Assembly (NCBI RefSeq): GCF_014982855.1 | Contig: NZ_JADCKF010000008.1 | Coordinates: 62,001-126,000 of the forward strand | Reading direction: 5' to 3' | DNA: 64,000 nucleotides | Source: Pseudoflavonifractor gallinarum | GTDB taxonomy: Bacteria; Bacillota; Clostridia; Oscillospirales; Oscillospiraceae | In this document: positions 24,014 through 34,225 of the stretch, piece after piece | Position numbering within the stretch: the stretch's first letter is position 1 | How the letters are laid out: every line of letters starts with the position of its first letter | Program-made: the position numbers and the translations under genes | Notes under the pieces: model-generated | Database searches by the model: none | The model's input: only the letters and a program-made list of their open reading frames with translations | Told to the model about the DNA's origin: nothing

Positions 24014-24610
24014 TTATTTGCCGTTCTCATCCATGGCCAGCGCGGCGGCCTGAATGGCCTTCACCGACTCCTCAATGCCGATGCGGCTGTTGATGCACAG
24101 ATCGTAGTTGTTCATATCGCCCCACTTTTTCCCCACAAAATGGTTGTAGTAGGAGGCGCGGTAGCGGTCCTGCCGGGTCACGTAGTTTTCGATATGGACG
24201 CTCTCCACCCCGTACTCCTCCCGGGCGCGGCGGGCCCGCTCCTCCAGCGGGGCCATCACAAAGACCCGCAGGCAGTTGGGGAACTCGTCCAGGATGTAGT
24301 CGGAGCAGCGGCCCACGATGACACAGGGGCCCTTTTGAGCCGCCTCCTTGATGATCTTGGACTGGGCGATGAACACCTGATCGGGCAGGGGCAGCATCTG
24401 CGTCATATTGTACAGATCGAACATAAAGCTGCCGGTGGGGCGGGTCTCCGCCTGGCGGATGTAGTTCTCCGTCAGACCGGTCCGCTCGGCCACCGCCTGA
24501 ATGATCTCCTTGTCATAGTATGGAACCTCCAGCGCTTCCGACAGTCTCCGGGCGATGATGCGTCCGCCGGAACCGTATTGGCGGCTGATGGAAATGACGA
24601 CCTGTTTCAT
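24014..24610 (-). CDS. Cytidylate kinase-like family protein
   Basis: A 198-residue P-loop-type kinase of the cytidylate kinase-like family (AAA_26-like). The nucleotide-binding region is ISRQYGSGGRIIARRLSEAL near residues 7-26, followed by YYDKEIIQAVAERTG, and VIVGRCSDYIL near 95. The C-terminal lid-like part has EERARRAREEYGVES. Members are common in clostridia, and their substrate is not established; it is not a standard Cmk. The ATG at 24610 follows GGAGG by eight bases. It lies downstream of sigE but has its own promoter. Confidence 0.8.
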   Translation of the reverse strand: MKQVVISISRQYGSGGRIIARRLSEALEVPYYDKEIIQAVAERTGLTENYIRQAETRPTGSFMFDLYNMTQMLPLPDQVFIAQSKIIKEAAQKGPCVIVGRCSDYILDEFPNCLRVFVMAPLEERARRAREEYGVESVHIENYVTRQDRYRASYYNHFVGKKWGDMNNYDLCINSRIGIEESVKAIQAAALAMDENGK

Positions 24611-24663
24611 AAAAGGCACCTCCCTGTTTCGGTCGTGTTCCGGATCTCCTCCGGTATAGTATT

Positions 24664-24669
24664 ATTATA
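24664..24669 (-). promoter_or_regulatory. -10 box of the cytidylate kinase-like gene
   Basis: Minus strand ATGGTATAAT is an extended -10 (TGGTATAAT) about 50 bp before the start codon; the -35 region is poor. Confidence 0.5.
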
Positions 24670-24725
24670 CCATAATTTCTCCAAACAGAAAGGTAATTTT
24701 GACACTTTTTTCAAAAAATTGTCGT

Positions 24726-25445
24726 TCAGATCATCCGCAGGATCTCCCGCTTGAGGCGGGAGATGATCCGCTTCTCCAGCCGGGAGATGTAGGACTGGGA
24801 GATCCCCAGCCGGTCGGCCACCTCTTTTTGGGTCTGCTCCGCTCCGCCGCTGAGCCCGAAGCGCAGGGTGATGATCTCTCGCTCCCGGGGCTCCAGCTTC
24901 TCCAGGGCGTCGAAGAGGAGCTGCCGGTCCACATCCTCCTCGATGGGGCGCATGACCAGGTCGCTCTCGGTCCCCAGCACGTCGGAGAGGAGCAGCTCGT
25001 TGCCGTCCCAGTCGGTGTTGAGGGGCTCGTCAAAGGAGACCTCGGTCTTCTGGTTGGAGGTCTTGCGCAGGTGCATGAGGATCTCATTCTCAATGCACCG
25101 GGACGCATAGGTGGCCAGCTTGATGTTCTTGGCCGGCTTGTAGGTGGACACGGCCTTGATGAGTCCGATGGTCCCGATGGAGATCAGGTCCTCCAGCCCC
25201 ACGCCGGTGTTCTCAAATCGACGGGCGATGTAGACCACCAGGCGCAGGTTGTGCTCGATCAGGCGCTTTTTCGCCCACTCGTCCCCCTCCTCCAGCCGCT
25301 GGATGAGCTCCGCCTCCTCCTCCCGGGGAAGCGGGGCGGGCAGCGTGTCGCTGCCGCCGATGTACATGACCTTTCCCGGCAGCGACAGGCCAAGCCTCGT
25401 CAGGAGCCGCTGTATCCCCGTGTAGATGCGCAGGCGCAGATTCAT
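24726..25445 (-). CDS. sigE: Sporulation sigma factor SigE precursor
   Basis: A 239-residue sigma-70 family factor matching the mother-cell factor sigma-E. The N-terminal pro-sequence [20 protein letters not shown] precedes the conserved [17 protein letters not shown], matching the processing region of pro-sigma-E (YYIGGSEALPPPL in B. subtilis, from memory). Region 2 has [18 protein letters not shown] and the core-binding/-10 segment [19 protein letters not shown]; region 4 ends in [20 protein letters not shown]. The ATG at 25445 is used because GGAGG lies nine bases upstream. spoIIGA, its processing protease, lies 37 bp upstream. Confidence 0.95.
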   Translation of the reverse strand: MNLRLRIYTGIQRLLTRLGLSLPGKVMYIGGSDTLPAPLPREEEAELIQRLEEGDEWAKKRLIEHNLRLVVYIARRFENTGVGLEDLISIGTIGLIKAVSTYKPAKNIKLATYASRCIENEILMHLRKTSNQKTEVSFDEPLNTDWDGNELLLSDVLGTESDLVMRPIEEDVDRQLLFDALEKLEPREREIITLRFGLSGGAEQTQKEVADRLGISQSYISRLEKRIISRLKREILRMI

Positions 25446-25482
25446 ACCCTTTCTCCTCCTCCCGGTCCTCACCGGGTCTGAT

Positions 25483-26337
25483 TTACAGCGCGCCGATGAG
25501 CGCGGTGCAGTTTCCTCCGTCGGATACCGGCGTGGGCGAGAGGGCCACCAGCAGGTCGCCCAGCTCCTCTCCCCCCACCCGGACCGAGTCGGCCCGGACC
25601 GCCAGGAGAAAGCCGCACTCCACCCCCACCGCCCGGTAGGGCAGCAGGCGCAGACGGCGTCCCAGCGCGCCCTGGCTCAGCTTCTCCATCCCCTCCACCG
25701 GGTGGGTGAGGGCCCAGGGATCGGGGCCGCTCCCGGGCGGAAAGAGGTCCTCCAGCTTTCGCCCCTCCGCCACCAGCACCATCCGCCCGCTCACCGGATC
25801 GGTGAGGGTGTGGCCGGTGTCCACCAGCGTGACCAGGGATACCGTCCGCTCCCCCAGCCGGACCACGGCGGTGCGCAGCTCCCGGGGCGTGTGGACCGCC
25901 CCCCGCCGGAAAACTAGGGTCAAAAGCGTATAGCACCCGGCCGCCGAGAGCAGGATGAGCCGCAGGTCCATCCCGGAGTAAAAGATCCCGTTTTTCAGGG
26001 TGAGCCCCCGCCCGCCCAGCAGCGCGATGGCGAACACGCCGCCCCCGAAGGCGGCCGACACGCCGAAGAACACCAGGCTCACCCGCAGCAGGCGGGGACT
26101 GCGCCCGTAGGCCAGCAGGAGCATGGCCACCCCCACCGCCAGCTTGCAGAGGGGATGGAGCAGAAATCCCATCCCCGGAAAGCACACCGCGGCGGCATAG
26201 AGCCCGCCCAGCGCGGCCCCGGCCCCCAGCCAGAGGCGGCGCAGCCGTTCCCCCGCCAGCTTGCCCGCCGAGAGCAGGAGCAGATAGTTGACCGTCAGAT
26301 TGAGCAGGAACAGCTCGTCTATGTAGACCACCGTCAA
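25483..26337 (-). CDS. spoIIGA: Sigma-E processing peptidase SpoIIGA
   Basis: A 284-residue protein with about five N-terminal membrane segments (residues 1-140), beginning [22 protein letters not shown] as in SpoIIGA. A cytoplasmic aspartic-protease domain follows, with the active-site motif [11 protein letters not shown] near residue 170. It cleaves the pro-sequence of SigE at the sporulation septum after a signal from the forespore. The gene order spoIIGA-sigE is the classical one. Together they imply that the organism, or a recent ancestor, can sporulate. Confidence 0.93.
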   Translation of the reverse strand: MTVVYIDELFLLNLTVNYLLLLSAGKLAGERLRRLWLGAGAALGGLYAAAVCFPGMGFLLHPLCKLAVGVAMLLLAYGRSPRLLRVSLVFFGVSAAFGGGVFAIALLGGRGLTLKNGIFYSGMDLRLILLSAAGCYTLLTLVFRRGAVHTPRELRTAVVRLGERTVSLVTLVDTGHTLTDPVSGRMVLVAEGRKLEDLFPPGSGPDPWALTHPVEGMEKLSQGALGRRLRLLPYRAVGVECGFLLAVRADSVRVGGEELGDLLVALSPTPVSDGGNCTALIGAL

Positions 26338-26363
26338 CGGCCTCCCCCCTTTCCGTGCCCCCC

Positions 26364-26396
26364 ATTATAAGCCCGTCCCGCCACAAAAAAGGTCAT
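26364..26396 (-). promoter_or_regulatory. Possible spoIIG-type promoter with long spacing
   Basis: TATAAT (minus, 26369-26364) is preceded by ATGACC at 26396-26391, 21 bp away, similar to the long spacing of the Spo0A-activated spoIIG promoter. TTTTGTCGTA at 26444-26435 differs by one base from a 0A box, about 70 bp upstream. Confidence 0.4.
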
Positions 26397-26466
26397 AAGC
26401 CGTTGCCCCCCATCTTCCTCACGCTTCCCCATGATACGACAAAACCGGCGCCCAGTAGGGCGCCGG

Positions 26467-26780
26467 TCAGACTGTCGATCACATCAGTCTGTGATTTTTG
26501 CGGTAACGCCTCGCAGAGTTCCGCCGTCCGCAGACGGCGGAATCAAGTCCAGTCGTGTTTTCCGACGGCGTGTACGTCGGAAAACACTCCCCTCAGGCCG
26601 CAAGTGTGCGAGTCGGGAACCCAAACGAAGCCCAGCTAAGCGGGTTCGTTTGGGAGAGGAGGGACAAGGGAGCAGAGTGAACCCTGGCCGTCAGGCCGGG
26701 GCGAACGGTACGGACTTTGACCCGACGAAGTGCGCGCAGCGGACTGCATCCTTCTCTCAAAAATGCTTGCATTTTTGAGA
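26467..26780 (+). repeat. Structured intergenic repeat, copy C (long form)
   Basis: Same orientation and modules as copy A: CAGACTGTC start, TTCCGCCGTC/GACGGCGGAA stem 1, GTGTTTTCCGACG/CGTCGGAAAACAC stem 2, CTCAGGCCGCAAGTGTG, CCCAAACGAA/TTCGTTTGGG stem 3, and the AAAAATGC-TT-GCATTTTT end, which stops 2 bp before the dapF stop codon. An ACCGGCGCCC/GGGCGCCGGT hairpin abuts its left end. Relative to A, stems 1 and 3 carry paired substitutions that keep base pairing. Confidence 0.75.
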
Positions 26781-26781
26781 A

Positions 26782-27579
26782 TCAGTCCTCGATAAGTTCT
26801 CCCTCAAAGACGGTGACGGCCCCACCGGTCATGAAGACGTGGCCGGTCTCCTCGTCCCAGCGGATGTGCAGGCGGCCGCCCAGCAGGTCCACGTCGGCGC
26901 TGCGGCCGCACTTGCCGTTGAGCACCGTGGCCACCAGCACCGCGCAGGCGCCGGTGCCGCAGGCCATGGTCTCGCCGCTGCCCCGCTCCCACACCCGCAT
27001 GCGCAGGTGGTCCGGGCCCAGGACCTGCACGAACTCGGTGTTCGTCCGGTTGGGGAAGCTGGGGTGGTGCTCAAAATCTGGGCCCAGCCGGGGCAGGTCC
27101 ACCGCTCCCGGGTCGTCCACATAGAGCACCGCATGGGGGTTGCCCATGGAGACCGGCGTTACGGTGTAGTCCTCTCCCTGGATGGTGAGGACCCGGTTCT
27201 CCTCCCAGGTGGGGACCCCCATGTCCACCGTCACCGCGGACACCTTCCCGTGCTCCAGGTGGAGCTCCAGGTGCTTGATGCCGGCCAGGGTCTCCACCGT
27301 CAGGCTGGTCTTGCCCACCAGCCCCTTGTCGTAGGCAAACTTTCCCACGCAGCGGATGCCGTTGCCGCACATCTCGCTCTCCGAGCCGTCGGCATTGTAC
27401 ATCCGCATCCGCACGTCGGCACAGTCCGAGGGACAGATGCAGATCAGTCCGTCCGAGCCGATGCCGAAGTGCCGGTCAGACACCCGCCGGGCCAGGGCGG
27501 GCAGGTCCTCCGGCATTTCCCGGGTACAGTCCAGGTAGACATAGTCGTTGCCCAGACCCTGCATTTTGGTAAACTTCAC
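26782..27579 (-). CDS. dapF: Diaminopimelate epimerase
   Basis: A 265-residue enzyme that converts LL- to meso-diaminopimelate in the lysine and peptidoglycan pathway. The N-terminus MKFTKMQGLGNDYVYLD, the first catalytic Cys in SEMCGNGIRCVGKFAYD (about residues 70-86) and the second in MACGTGACAVLVA (near 215) are all present, so it should be active. It is the third gene of the glnA-ANTAR-dapF run, 12 bp after the ANTAR gene. Repeat copy C begins 1 bp after its stop. Confidence 0.95.
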   Translation of the reverse strand: MKFTKMQGLGNDYVYLDCTREMPEDLPALARRVSDRHFGIGSDGLICICPSDCADVRMRMYNADGSESEMCGNGIRCVGKFAYDKGLVGKTSLTVETLAGIKHLELHLEHGKVSAVTVDMGVPTWEENRVLTIQGEDYTVTPVSMGNPHAVLYVDDPGAVDLPRLGPDFEHHPSFPNRTNTEFVQVLGPDHLRMRVWERGSGETMACGTGACAVLVATVLNGKCGRSADVDLLGGRLHIRWDEETGHVFMTGGAVTVFEGELIED

Positions 27580-27591
27580 GCCAATTCCTCC

Positions 27592-28146
27592 TTATCCATA
27601 CAGCGCCAGTCCCGCCTCCCGCTCCAGGAGGAGCCGGGCGGTCTCCGCCAGCTTTCGTCCGCAGATCATGCTTCTCTGCTGGAGCAGGCGGTGGGCCTGC
27701 CCCTCGTCCATCCCCCGCTGCTCCATGAGCCACTCCTTGGCCCGGCGGATGAGCTCCTCCTCCCCGGCCGGGCGGACACTCAGCCGGACGCTCTGGGCCA
27801 GGCCCAGCGCCCGCTCCACCCCCTCCAGCAGGGCGTTGCGGGAGAGCGGGGTGGAGAGGGTCACCAGCCCATCGGAGCGCCCGCACAGGCTCAGCAGATT
27901 CTCCGGCGCCACCAGCACCATGGTGCGCCCGGCCGGCAGGTCAAAAAACAGCTCCTCCGCCGTGGCGTCGGGCAGCTTGTAGCCGCAGACCACCGTGGGG
28001 ATCTGCTGCTGGCCCAGCAGGAGGCGGACCTCCGCCGCCGTGCGGCAGATCAGTCCCCGGGCCAGGCCCGCTCCTTCCAGCAGCGCACGGACCTTCCGGC
28101 TGGTGTTCTCATTCTCAAAGGCAAGTACGACGCGCTCCAACCCCAC
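27592..28146 (-). CDS. ANTAR-domain regulator with a receiver-like N-terminus
   Basis: A 184-residue protein. The N-terminal ~115 residues fold like a response-regulator receiver, but the expected phosphoacceptor position reads VVCGYKLPD, where D should follow the strand, so it looks unable to be phosphorylated there. The C-terminal ~55 residues are an ANTAR RNA-binding domain (AKEWLMEQRGMDEGQAHRLLQQRSM). ANTAR proteins prevent transcription termination by binding paired hairpins in leaders. The gene is 25 bp downstream of glnA, whose leader contains a terminator. The start is probably the GTG at 28146. Confidence 0.8.
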   Translation of the reverse strand: MGLERVVLAFENENTSRKVRALLEGAGLARGLICRTAAEVRLLLGQQQIPTVVCGYKLPDATAEELFFDLPAGRTMVLVAPENLLSLCGRSDGLVTLSTPLSRNALLEGVERALGLAQSVRLSVRPAGEEELIRRAKEWLMEQRGMDEGQAHRLLQQRSMICGRKLAETARLLLEREAGLALYG

Positions 28147-28171
28147 TCAACTCCCTGTGCGCTGTGCTCCA

Positions 28172-29503
28172 TCAATAGAGGGTGATGTATTTCTCCCGCT
28201 CCCAGGAGCTGACGCGGGTCTTATACTCGTACCACTCCTTCTTTTTGCCCTGGATGTAGTAGGAGGAGACATGATCCCCCAGGGCATCCATGAGCAGCTG
28301 GTCCTTCTGCAGCTCCTTGATGGCGCTGGAGAGGGAGTCGGGCAGGCTCTCGATCCCACGGGCGGCCCGGGCGGCGTCGTCCATGGCATAGATGTTCTCG
28401 GTGATCTCCTCCGGCGGGGTGAGGCCCCGCTCGATGCCGTCCAGTCCGGCGGCCAGGCACACAGCAAAGGCCAGATAGGGATTGCAGGACGGGTCGGGGG
28501 AGCGCAGCTCCACCCGGGTGGACTGCCCCCGGGCGGCCGGGATGCGGATGAGGGCCGAGCGGTTGGAGGCCGACCAGGCCAGATAGCAGGGGGCCTCATA
28601 GCCCGGCACCAGGCGCTTGTAGGAGTTGACCAGGGGATTGGTGATGGCCGAGATCCCCTTCACATGGGCCAGAATGCCCGCGATGAAGCTGTACGCCTCC
28701 TTGGAGAGTCCCCGGCGGTCATTGGGATCGTAGAACACGTTCTTGCCGTCCCGGAAGAGGGACATGTTGGTGTGCATGCCCGATCCGGCCACGCCGAAGA
28801 TGGGCTTGGGCATAAAGGTGGCGTGGAGGCCGTTCTTCTGGGCCAGGAGCTTGACCGCCAGCTTGAAGGTCATGATGTTGTCGGCGGCGGTGAGGGCGTC
28901 GGCGTACTTGAAGTCGATCTCATGCTGGCCCGCGGCGTTCTCGTGGTGGCTGGCCTCGATCTCAAAGCCCATCTCCTCCAGGTTGAGGCAGATCTCCCGC
29001 CGGGTGGTCTCCCCGTGGTCCAGGGGGCCCAGGTCAAAATAGCCCGCCTCGTCGTTGGTCTCGGTGGTGGGGTTCCCGTGCTCGTCGGTCTTGAAGAGGA
29101 AGAACTCACACTCAGGCCCCACATTGAAGGTGTCGTAGCCCATGGCCTTCATCTTCTCGGTCATGCGCTTGAGCACGTTCCGGGGGTCTCCCATGAAGGG
29201 GGAGCCGTCGGTGTTGTACACGTCGCAGATCATCCGGGCCGTCTTGCCGAACTGGGCCCGCCAGGGGAAGATGGTGAAGGTGTCCCGGTCCGGGTAGAGG
29301 CACTGGTCCGACTCGTCGATGCGGACAAAGCCCTCCACCGAGGAGCCGTCAAACATGATCTGATTGTTGACCGCCTTCTCCACCTGGGAGGCGGTGAGGG
29401 CCACATTCTTCAGCTGTCCAAAGATGTCGGCAAACTGCATGCGGACAAATTTGATATCCTCCTCCCGCACGATGCGGATGATGTCTTCCTTACTCAGTGC
29501 CAT
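28172..29503 (-). CDS. glnA: Glutamine synthetase, type I (alpha)
   Basis: A 443-residue GS-I enzyme, the length of the Gram-positive alpha subtype, that makes glutamine from glutamate, ammonia and ATP as a dodecamer. Motifs seen are [17 protein letters not shown] near residue 50, GPECEFFLF near 128, [15 protein letters not shown] near 185, the ATP loop [17 protein letters not shown] near 233, and [13 protein letters not shown] near 320. The adenylylation-type insertion of GS-I-beta is absent. It heads an operon with the ANTAR regulator and dapF and is preceded by an attenuator-like hairpin. Confidence 0.96.
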   Translation of the reverse strand: MALSKEDIIRIVREEDIKFVRMQFADIFGQLKNVALTASQVEKAVNNQIMFDGSSVEGFVRIDESDQCLYPDRDTFTIFPWRAQFGKTARMICDVYNTDGSPFMGDPRNVLKRMTEKMKAMGYDTFNVGPECEFFLFKTDEHGNPTTETNDEAGYFDLGPLDHGETTRREICLNLEEMGFEIEASHHENAAGQHEIDFKYADALTAADNIMTFKLAVKLLAQKNGLHATFMPKPIFGVAGSGMHTNMSLFRDGKNVFYDPNDRRGLSKEAYSFIAGILAHVKGISAITNPLVNSYKRLVPGYEAPCYLAWSASNRSALIRIPAARGQSTRVELRSPDPSCNPYLAFAVCLAAGLDGIERGLTPPEEITENIYAMDDAARAARGIESLPDSLSSAIKELQKDQLLMDALGDHVSSYYIQGKKKEWYEYKTRVSSWEREKYITLY

Positions 29504-29542
29504 GACGGGTAATCCCCCTTTTAATATATGTGTGATCCTGGC

Positions 29543-29585
29543 AAAAAGGGCGCTCCTCTCCCGTCCTTCGGGAGCCGGAACGCCC
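29543..29585 (-). terminator. Attenuator-like terminator in the glnA leader
   Basis: On the minus strand an outer stem (GGGCG with CGCCC) encloses CTCCCG-AAGGA-CGGGAG and is followed by TTTTT. It lies between the predicted promoter (29638-29666) and the glnA start. A second hairpin, CCCTTCC-N6-GGAAGGG (29607-29626), lies upstream of it. It could also end transcription from the phosphatase gene. Confidence 0.6.
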
Positions 29586-29637
29586 TTGTCCTCGACTCAT
29601 GTACTTCCCTTCCCGCGCCGGAAGGGCCGTCTTGTCC

Positions 29638-29666
29638 ATCCTACCATATCCGTCCCTCTTTGGCAA
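29638..29666 (-). promoter_or_regulatory. Predicted glnA promoter
   Basis: Minus strand TTGCCA (29666-29661), a 17-bp spacer and TAGGAT (29643-29638), overlapping the 3' end of the phosphatase gene. The leader would be about 130 nt. Confidence 0.45.
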
Positions 29667-30243
29667 GGGGGAGGGGAAAGGAATCTCGCCCCTCCAGCAC
29701 TGCCCACTGGGCATTGTCCAGCCGGTAGCGGCGGTTCATCTCCGCAAAGCTGCCCCCCTCCAGCCAGCAGAGGGTCCCCTTGATCACCGCGCTGTGGGCC
29801 ACCACCAGGGCGGTCCCCTCCCCAGAGCGGCTGATCTGTTCCAGGGCGGGCAGGACCCGGCAGAGCATGGCCGCGAAGGACTCGCCCCCCAGGGGGGCCA
29901 TGCGGAGGCGGTCGGCCTCATAGCGCCGGTACTCCTCCCGCCAGCGCTTCTGGATCTCGGTCCAGGCATGTCCCTCCCAGTGGCCGAAGGAGATCTCCCG
30001 CAGGCCCTCCACCGGCTCGGGCGTCAGGCCCAGCAGTCCGCCCGCGATCTGGGCGGTCTCCAGGGCCCGCTTCTGGGGGCTGGCATAGATCCGCTCCACC
30101 CGCTCCCCGGCCGCCAGCAGGCGGCGGGCCAGCTCGGCGGCCTGGGCCCTGCCCCGGTCGTTGAGGGTGGTGTCGCTCTGTCCCTGGATCTGTCCCCGGG
30201 CGTTCCAGTCGGTCTCTCCGTGCCGTGCCAGCAGCAGTCTCAT
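29641..30243 (-). CDS. Histidine phosphatase family protein (phosphoglycerate mutase-like)
   Basis: A 200-residue member of the histidine phosphatase superfamily. The catalytic motif is LLLARHGETDWNARGQIQGQSD at residues 3-24 (His in RHGET), the second catalytic region is EISFGHWEGHAW near 80, and the distal His is in VVAHSAVIKG near 150. Members include CobC-type alpha-ribazole phosphatases and broad phosphatases; the exact substrate cannot be assigned. The ATG at 30243 has AGGAGG five bases upstream. It is cotranscribed with the EamA-like transporter 10 bp upstream. Confidence 0.88.
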   Translation of the reverse strand: MRLLLARHGETDWNARGQIQGQSDTTLNDRGRAQAAELARRLLAAGERVERIYASPQKRALETAQIAGGLLGLTPEPVEGLREISFGHWEGHAWTEIQKRWREEYRRYEADRLRMAPLGGESFAAMLCRVLPALEQISRSGEGTALVVAHSAVIKGTLCWLEGGSFAEMNRRYRLDNAQWAVLEGRDSFPLPLAKEGRIW

Positions 30244-30253
30244 AGCGTCCTCC

Positions 30254-31156
30254 TCACTTGGCCGCCGCCCGGCAGTTGAGCAGCAGTCCCGCAATGATGA
30301 CCCCGATGCCCAGGAACTGGACCGGGGTGGGCATGGCGTCTCCCAGCAGCACCACCCCGCCGATCAGGGTAAAAATGATCTCGCCCGCGATGGTCCCCTC
30401 GGCCAGGGACAGGAGCTTGGGGTCCCCCCGTCCCAGATTGGTGGCCTGGAAAAAGAGGATGGTGGCGATGACCGCCGAGAAGATGGCCACCAGCAGCGCC
30501 TGGAAGCACTGGCTCCCGCTGGGCAGCCGTCCCTGGACCACCGCCACGGCCGAGAGGGCCAGGAAGAAGGGCAGGCTGCAAATGGTCATGCCCAGCACCC
30601 GCTGGGGGGTGTCCAGCTCCTCCCCGCACAGGTCCATCATCTTGCGGTTGCCCAGGGGGTAGGCCACCGCCGCCACCGAGATGAGCCCCAGGCAGGTCAG
30701 CACCCCGCCCCCGGCCTCCCCGCTCAGGAGGCGCTCGCTCTGGATGAGGACCACCCCCAGCAGGATGACTGCCACCGCGCCCAGGCTCCGGCGGGGAATC
30801 TTCTTCCCCCACAGGGGATTGAGGAAGACCCCCGCCACAATGGTCAGCTGCCACAGGGACACCGTGAGCCAGGACTCCCCGAAGTCGGAGGCCCAGGTCA
30901 GAGGGGCGTAAAAGAGGCCGAAGCCCACCGTGCTCCAGAGCAGCCAGGGCCCCGGACTGCGCCGGATGGACTCCAGCACCGGGCCCAGCTTGTGCCGCAC
31001 CCCCACCATCCCCCACAAAAACGGCAGGGAGAACAGATAGCGCAGCGATGCGCTCCAGATCCAGTATCCGCCGGAGAGATTCATGCTCCGGTTGAGAATA
31101 AAGGTAAAGGCAAAGAAAAAGGAGGACAGGATACCCAGTCCTAAAATGCGTTTCAT
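30254..31156 (-). CDS. EamA/DMT-superfamily transporter
   Basis: A 300-residue integral membrane protein with ten predicted helices in two five-helix repeats, as in the drug/metabolite transporter superfamily. It starts KRILGLGILSSFFFAFTFILNRSM and ends in a repeat containing LAEGTIAGEIIFTLIGGVVLLGD, with the usual Glu and Gly pattern of the second repeat. It may belong to the EmrE-like multidrug exporter subfamily. Its start has AGGAG six bases upstream, and its promoter is close to consensus. The substrate is unknown. Confidence 0.85.
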   Translation of the reverse strand: MKRILGLGILSSFFFAFTFILNRSMNLSGGYWIWSASLRYLFSLPFLWGMVGVRHKLGPVLESIRRSPGPWLLWSTVGFGLFYAPLTWASDFGESWLTVSLWQLTIVAGVFLNPLWGKKIPRRSLGAVAVILLGVVLIQSERLLSGEAGGGVLTCLGLISVAAVAYPLGNRKMMDLCGEELDTPQRVLGMTICSLPFFLALSAVAVVQGRLPSGSQCFQALLVAIFSAVIATILFFQATNLGRGDPKLLSLAEGTIAGEIIFTLIGGVVLLGDAMPTPVQFLGIGVIIAGLLLNCRAAAK

Positions 31157-31218
31157 GACAAGCTCCTCTCTCCGGCGGCGCTCCCCCGGGATGGGGCGGA
31201 AACCGCACGGTCTGTCTC

Positions 31219-31248
31219 ATTCTAGACGGCAAAACGCTCCCCTGTCAA
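31219..31248 (-). promoter_or_regulatory. Promoter of the EamA-phosphatase operon
   Basis: Minus strand TTGACA (31248-31243), an 18-bp spacer and TAGAAT (31224-31219). Confidence 0.7.
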
Positions 31249-31321
31249 GGTCTGCCCCGGCGGCAGGCGGGAAAATCCGCGGTTTTTTCCCGTTTCCCTC
31301 CCCTTCACGGGCACAGAAGTC

Positions 31322-31351
31322 TTGCAAACTTCGTATCCATCAGTATATAAT
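31322..31351 (+). promoter_or_regulatory. Promoter of glnS
   Basis: TTGCAA (31322-31327), an 18-bp spacer and TATAAT (31346-31351). The leader contains a GC-rich stretch but no T-box signature. Confidence 0.65.
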
Positions 31352-31416
31352 AGGAAAAGTCACCTGTCCCTGCCCCGGCGGCGGGCGGGCGCCGATAATA
31401 CAAAGGAGTGAATGAT

Positions 31417-33108
<1,692 letters not shown>

Positions 33109-33125
33109 TCCAGTCTGTCAAGCCT

Positions 33126-33160
33126 GTGGGCGGTATCCAATGGGATACCGCCCACGTTTT
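33126..33160 (+). terminator. Terminator after glnS
   Basis: GTGGGCGGTATCC pairs with GGATACCGCCCAC (13 bp) and GTTTTG follows. The next ribosome site begins 6 bp later, so partial read-through into the aldolase gene is possible. Confidence 0.8.
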
Positions 33161-33177
33161 GAAATGAGGGAAATGTG

Positions 33178-34206
33178 ATGTATCTGTTCCGCAACGACTA
33201 CTCCTTCGGCGCCCATCCTAAGGTGCTGGAGGCCCTGTCCGCCAGCAATCTGGAGGGCAACCCCGGCTATGGCTTCGACCCCCACTGTGAGGCGGCCGCC
33301 GCCCGGATCAAGGAGCTCTGCCAGGCCCCCCAGGCCGATGTGCAGTTCCTGATCGGCGGCACCTCGGCCAACTTCACCGCCATCGCCGCCTTCCTCCGCC
33401 CCTGGGAGGGGGTGTTCTGCGCCCAGACCGGCCATGTCAATGGCCACGAGTCCGGCGCGGTGGAGGCCACCGGGCACAAGCTCCTCCCCCTGGAGGCCGG
33501 CCCCGACGGCAAGCTGACCCCCGCCCTCATCGAGGCGGCCCTCCCGGCCTATGAGGACATCCACCTGGTCAAGCCCCGGCTGGTCTACATCTCGGACGCC
33601 ACCGAGACCGGCGGCGTCTACACCAAGGCCGAGCTGGAGGCCCTCTCCGCCTGCTGCCGTGCCCACGACCTGCTCCTCTTCCTGGACGGCGCCCGCCTGG
33701 GCTGTGCCCTCACCTCCCCCGCCAACGACCTGGCCCTCCCCGACCTGGCCCGCCTGACCGACGCCTTCTACATCGGCGGCACCAAGAACGGCGCCCTCAT
33801 GGGCGAGGCGCTGGTCCTGGTCAACCCCGCCCTTCAGGGGGATTTCTTCCGCATCAAGAAGCAGCGGGGCGCCGTCCTGGCCAAGGGCTGGCTGCTGGGC
33901 GCCCAGTTCGAGGCCCTGCTGAAGGACGACCTCTATTTCCAGCTGGCCCGCCACTCCAACGACATGGCCCGCAAGCTCCAGGACGGACTGAAGGCCAAGG
34001 GGTACTCCTTCCTCTTCGAGTCCCCCTCCAATCAGATCTTCCCCATCGTGCCCGACGCCATCCTCCCGGAGTTGGAGCGGATCTGTGCCTTTGAGGTATG
34101 GGGCGCGGCGCCCGAGGCCGGCCATACCGTCATCCGTCTGGTGGCCAGCTTTGCCACCGAGCCCTCCGATGTGGACGGGCTGCTGAACGAGTTCCCCCTG
34201 CCCTGA
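33178..34206 (+). CDS. Low-specificity threonine aldolase / beta-eliminating lyase family protein
   Basis: A 342-residue PLP enzyme of fold type I. The active-site Lys is in FYIGGTKNGALMGEALVL near residue 202, the PLP-phosphate region LIGGTSANFTAIAAFLRPWE near 58, and the cofactor Asp in LLLFLDGARLGCAL near 170. It starts YLFRNDYSFGAHPKVLEAL, the usual beginning of the family. These enzymes cleave threonine or allo-threonine to glycine and acetaldehyde. The start is ATG with GAGGG seven bases upstream. No promoter is seen between the glnS terminator and the start. The psiE-like gene follows by 19 bp. Confidence 0.9.
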   Translation: MYLFRNDYSFGAHPKVLEALSASNLEGNPGYGFDPHCEAAAARIKELCQAPQADVQFLIGGTSANFTAIAAFLRPWEGVFCAQTGHVNGHESGAVEATGHKLLPLEAGPDGKLTPALIEAALPAYEDIHLVKPRLVYISDATETGGVYTKAELEALSACCRAHDLLLFLDGARLGCALTSPANDLALPDLARLTDAFYIGGTKNGALMGEALVLVNPALQGDFFRIKKQRGAVLAKGWLLGAQFEALLKDDLYFQLARHSNDMARKLQDGLKAKGYSFLFESPSNQIFPIVPDAILPELERICAFEVWGAAPEAGHTVIRLVASFATEPSDVDGLLNEFPLP

Positions 34207-34225
34207 TTGAACCGGAGGGATTTTT

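Noticed and set aside
31352-31416. T-box leader before glnS (and before gltX)
   Set aside because: The T-box sequence (AGGGUGGNACCGCG) and specifier-loop features are absent, and the leaders are too short.
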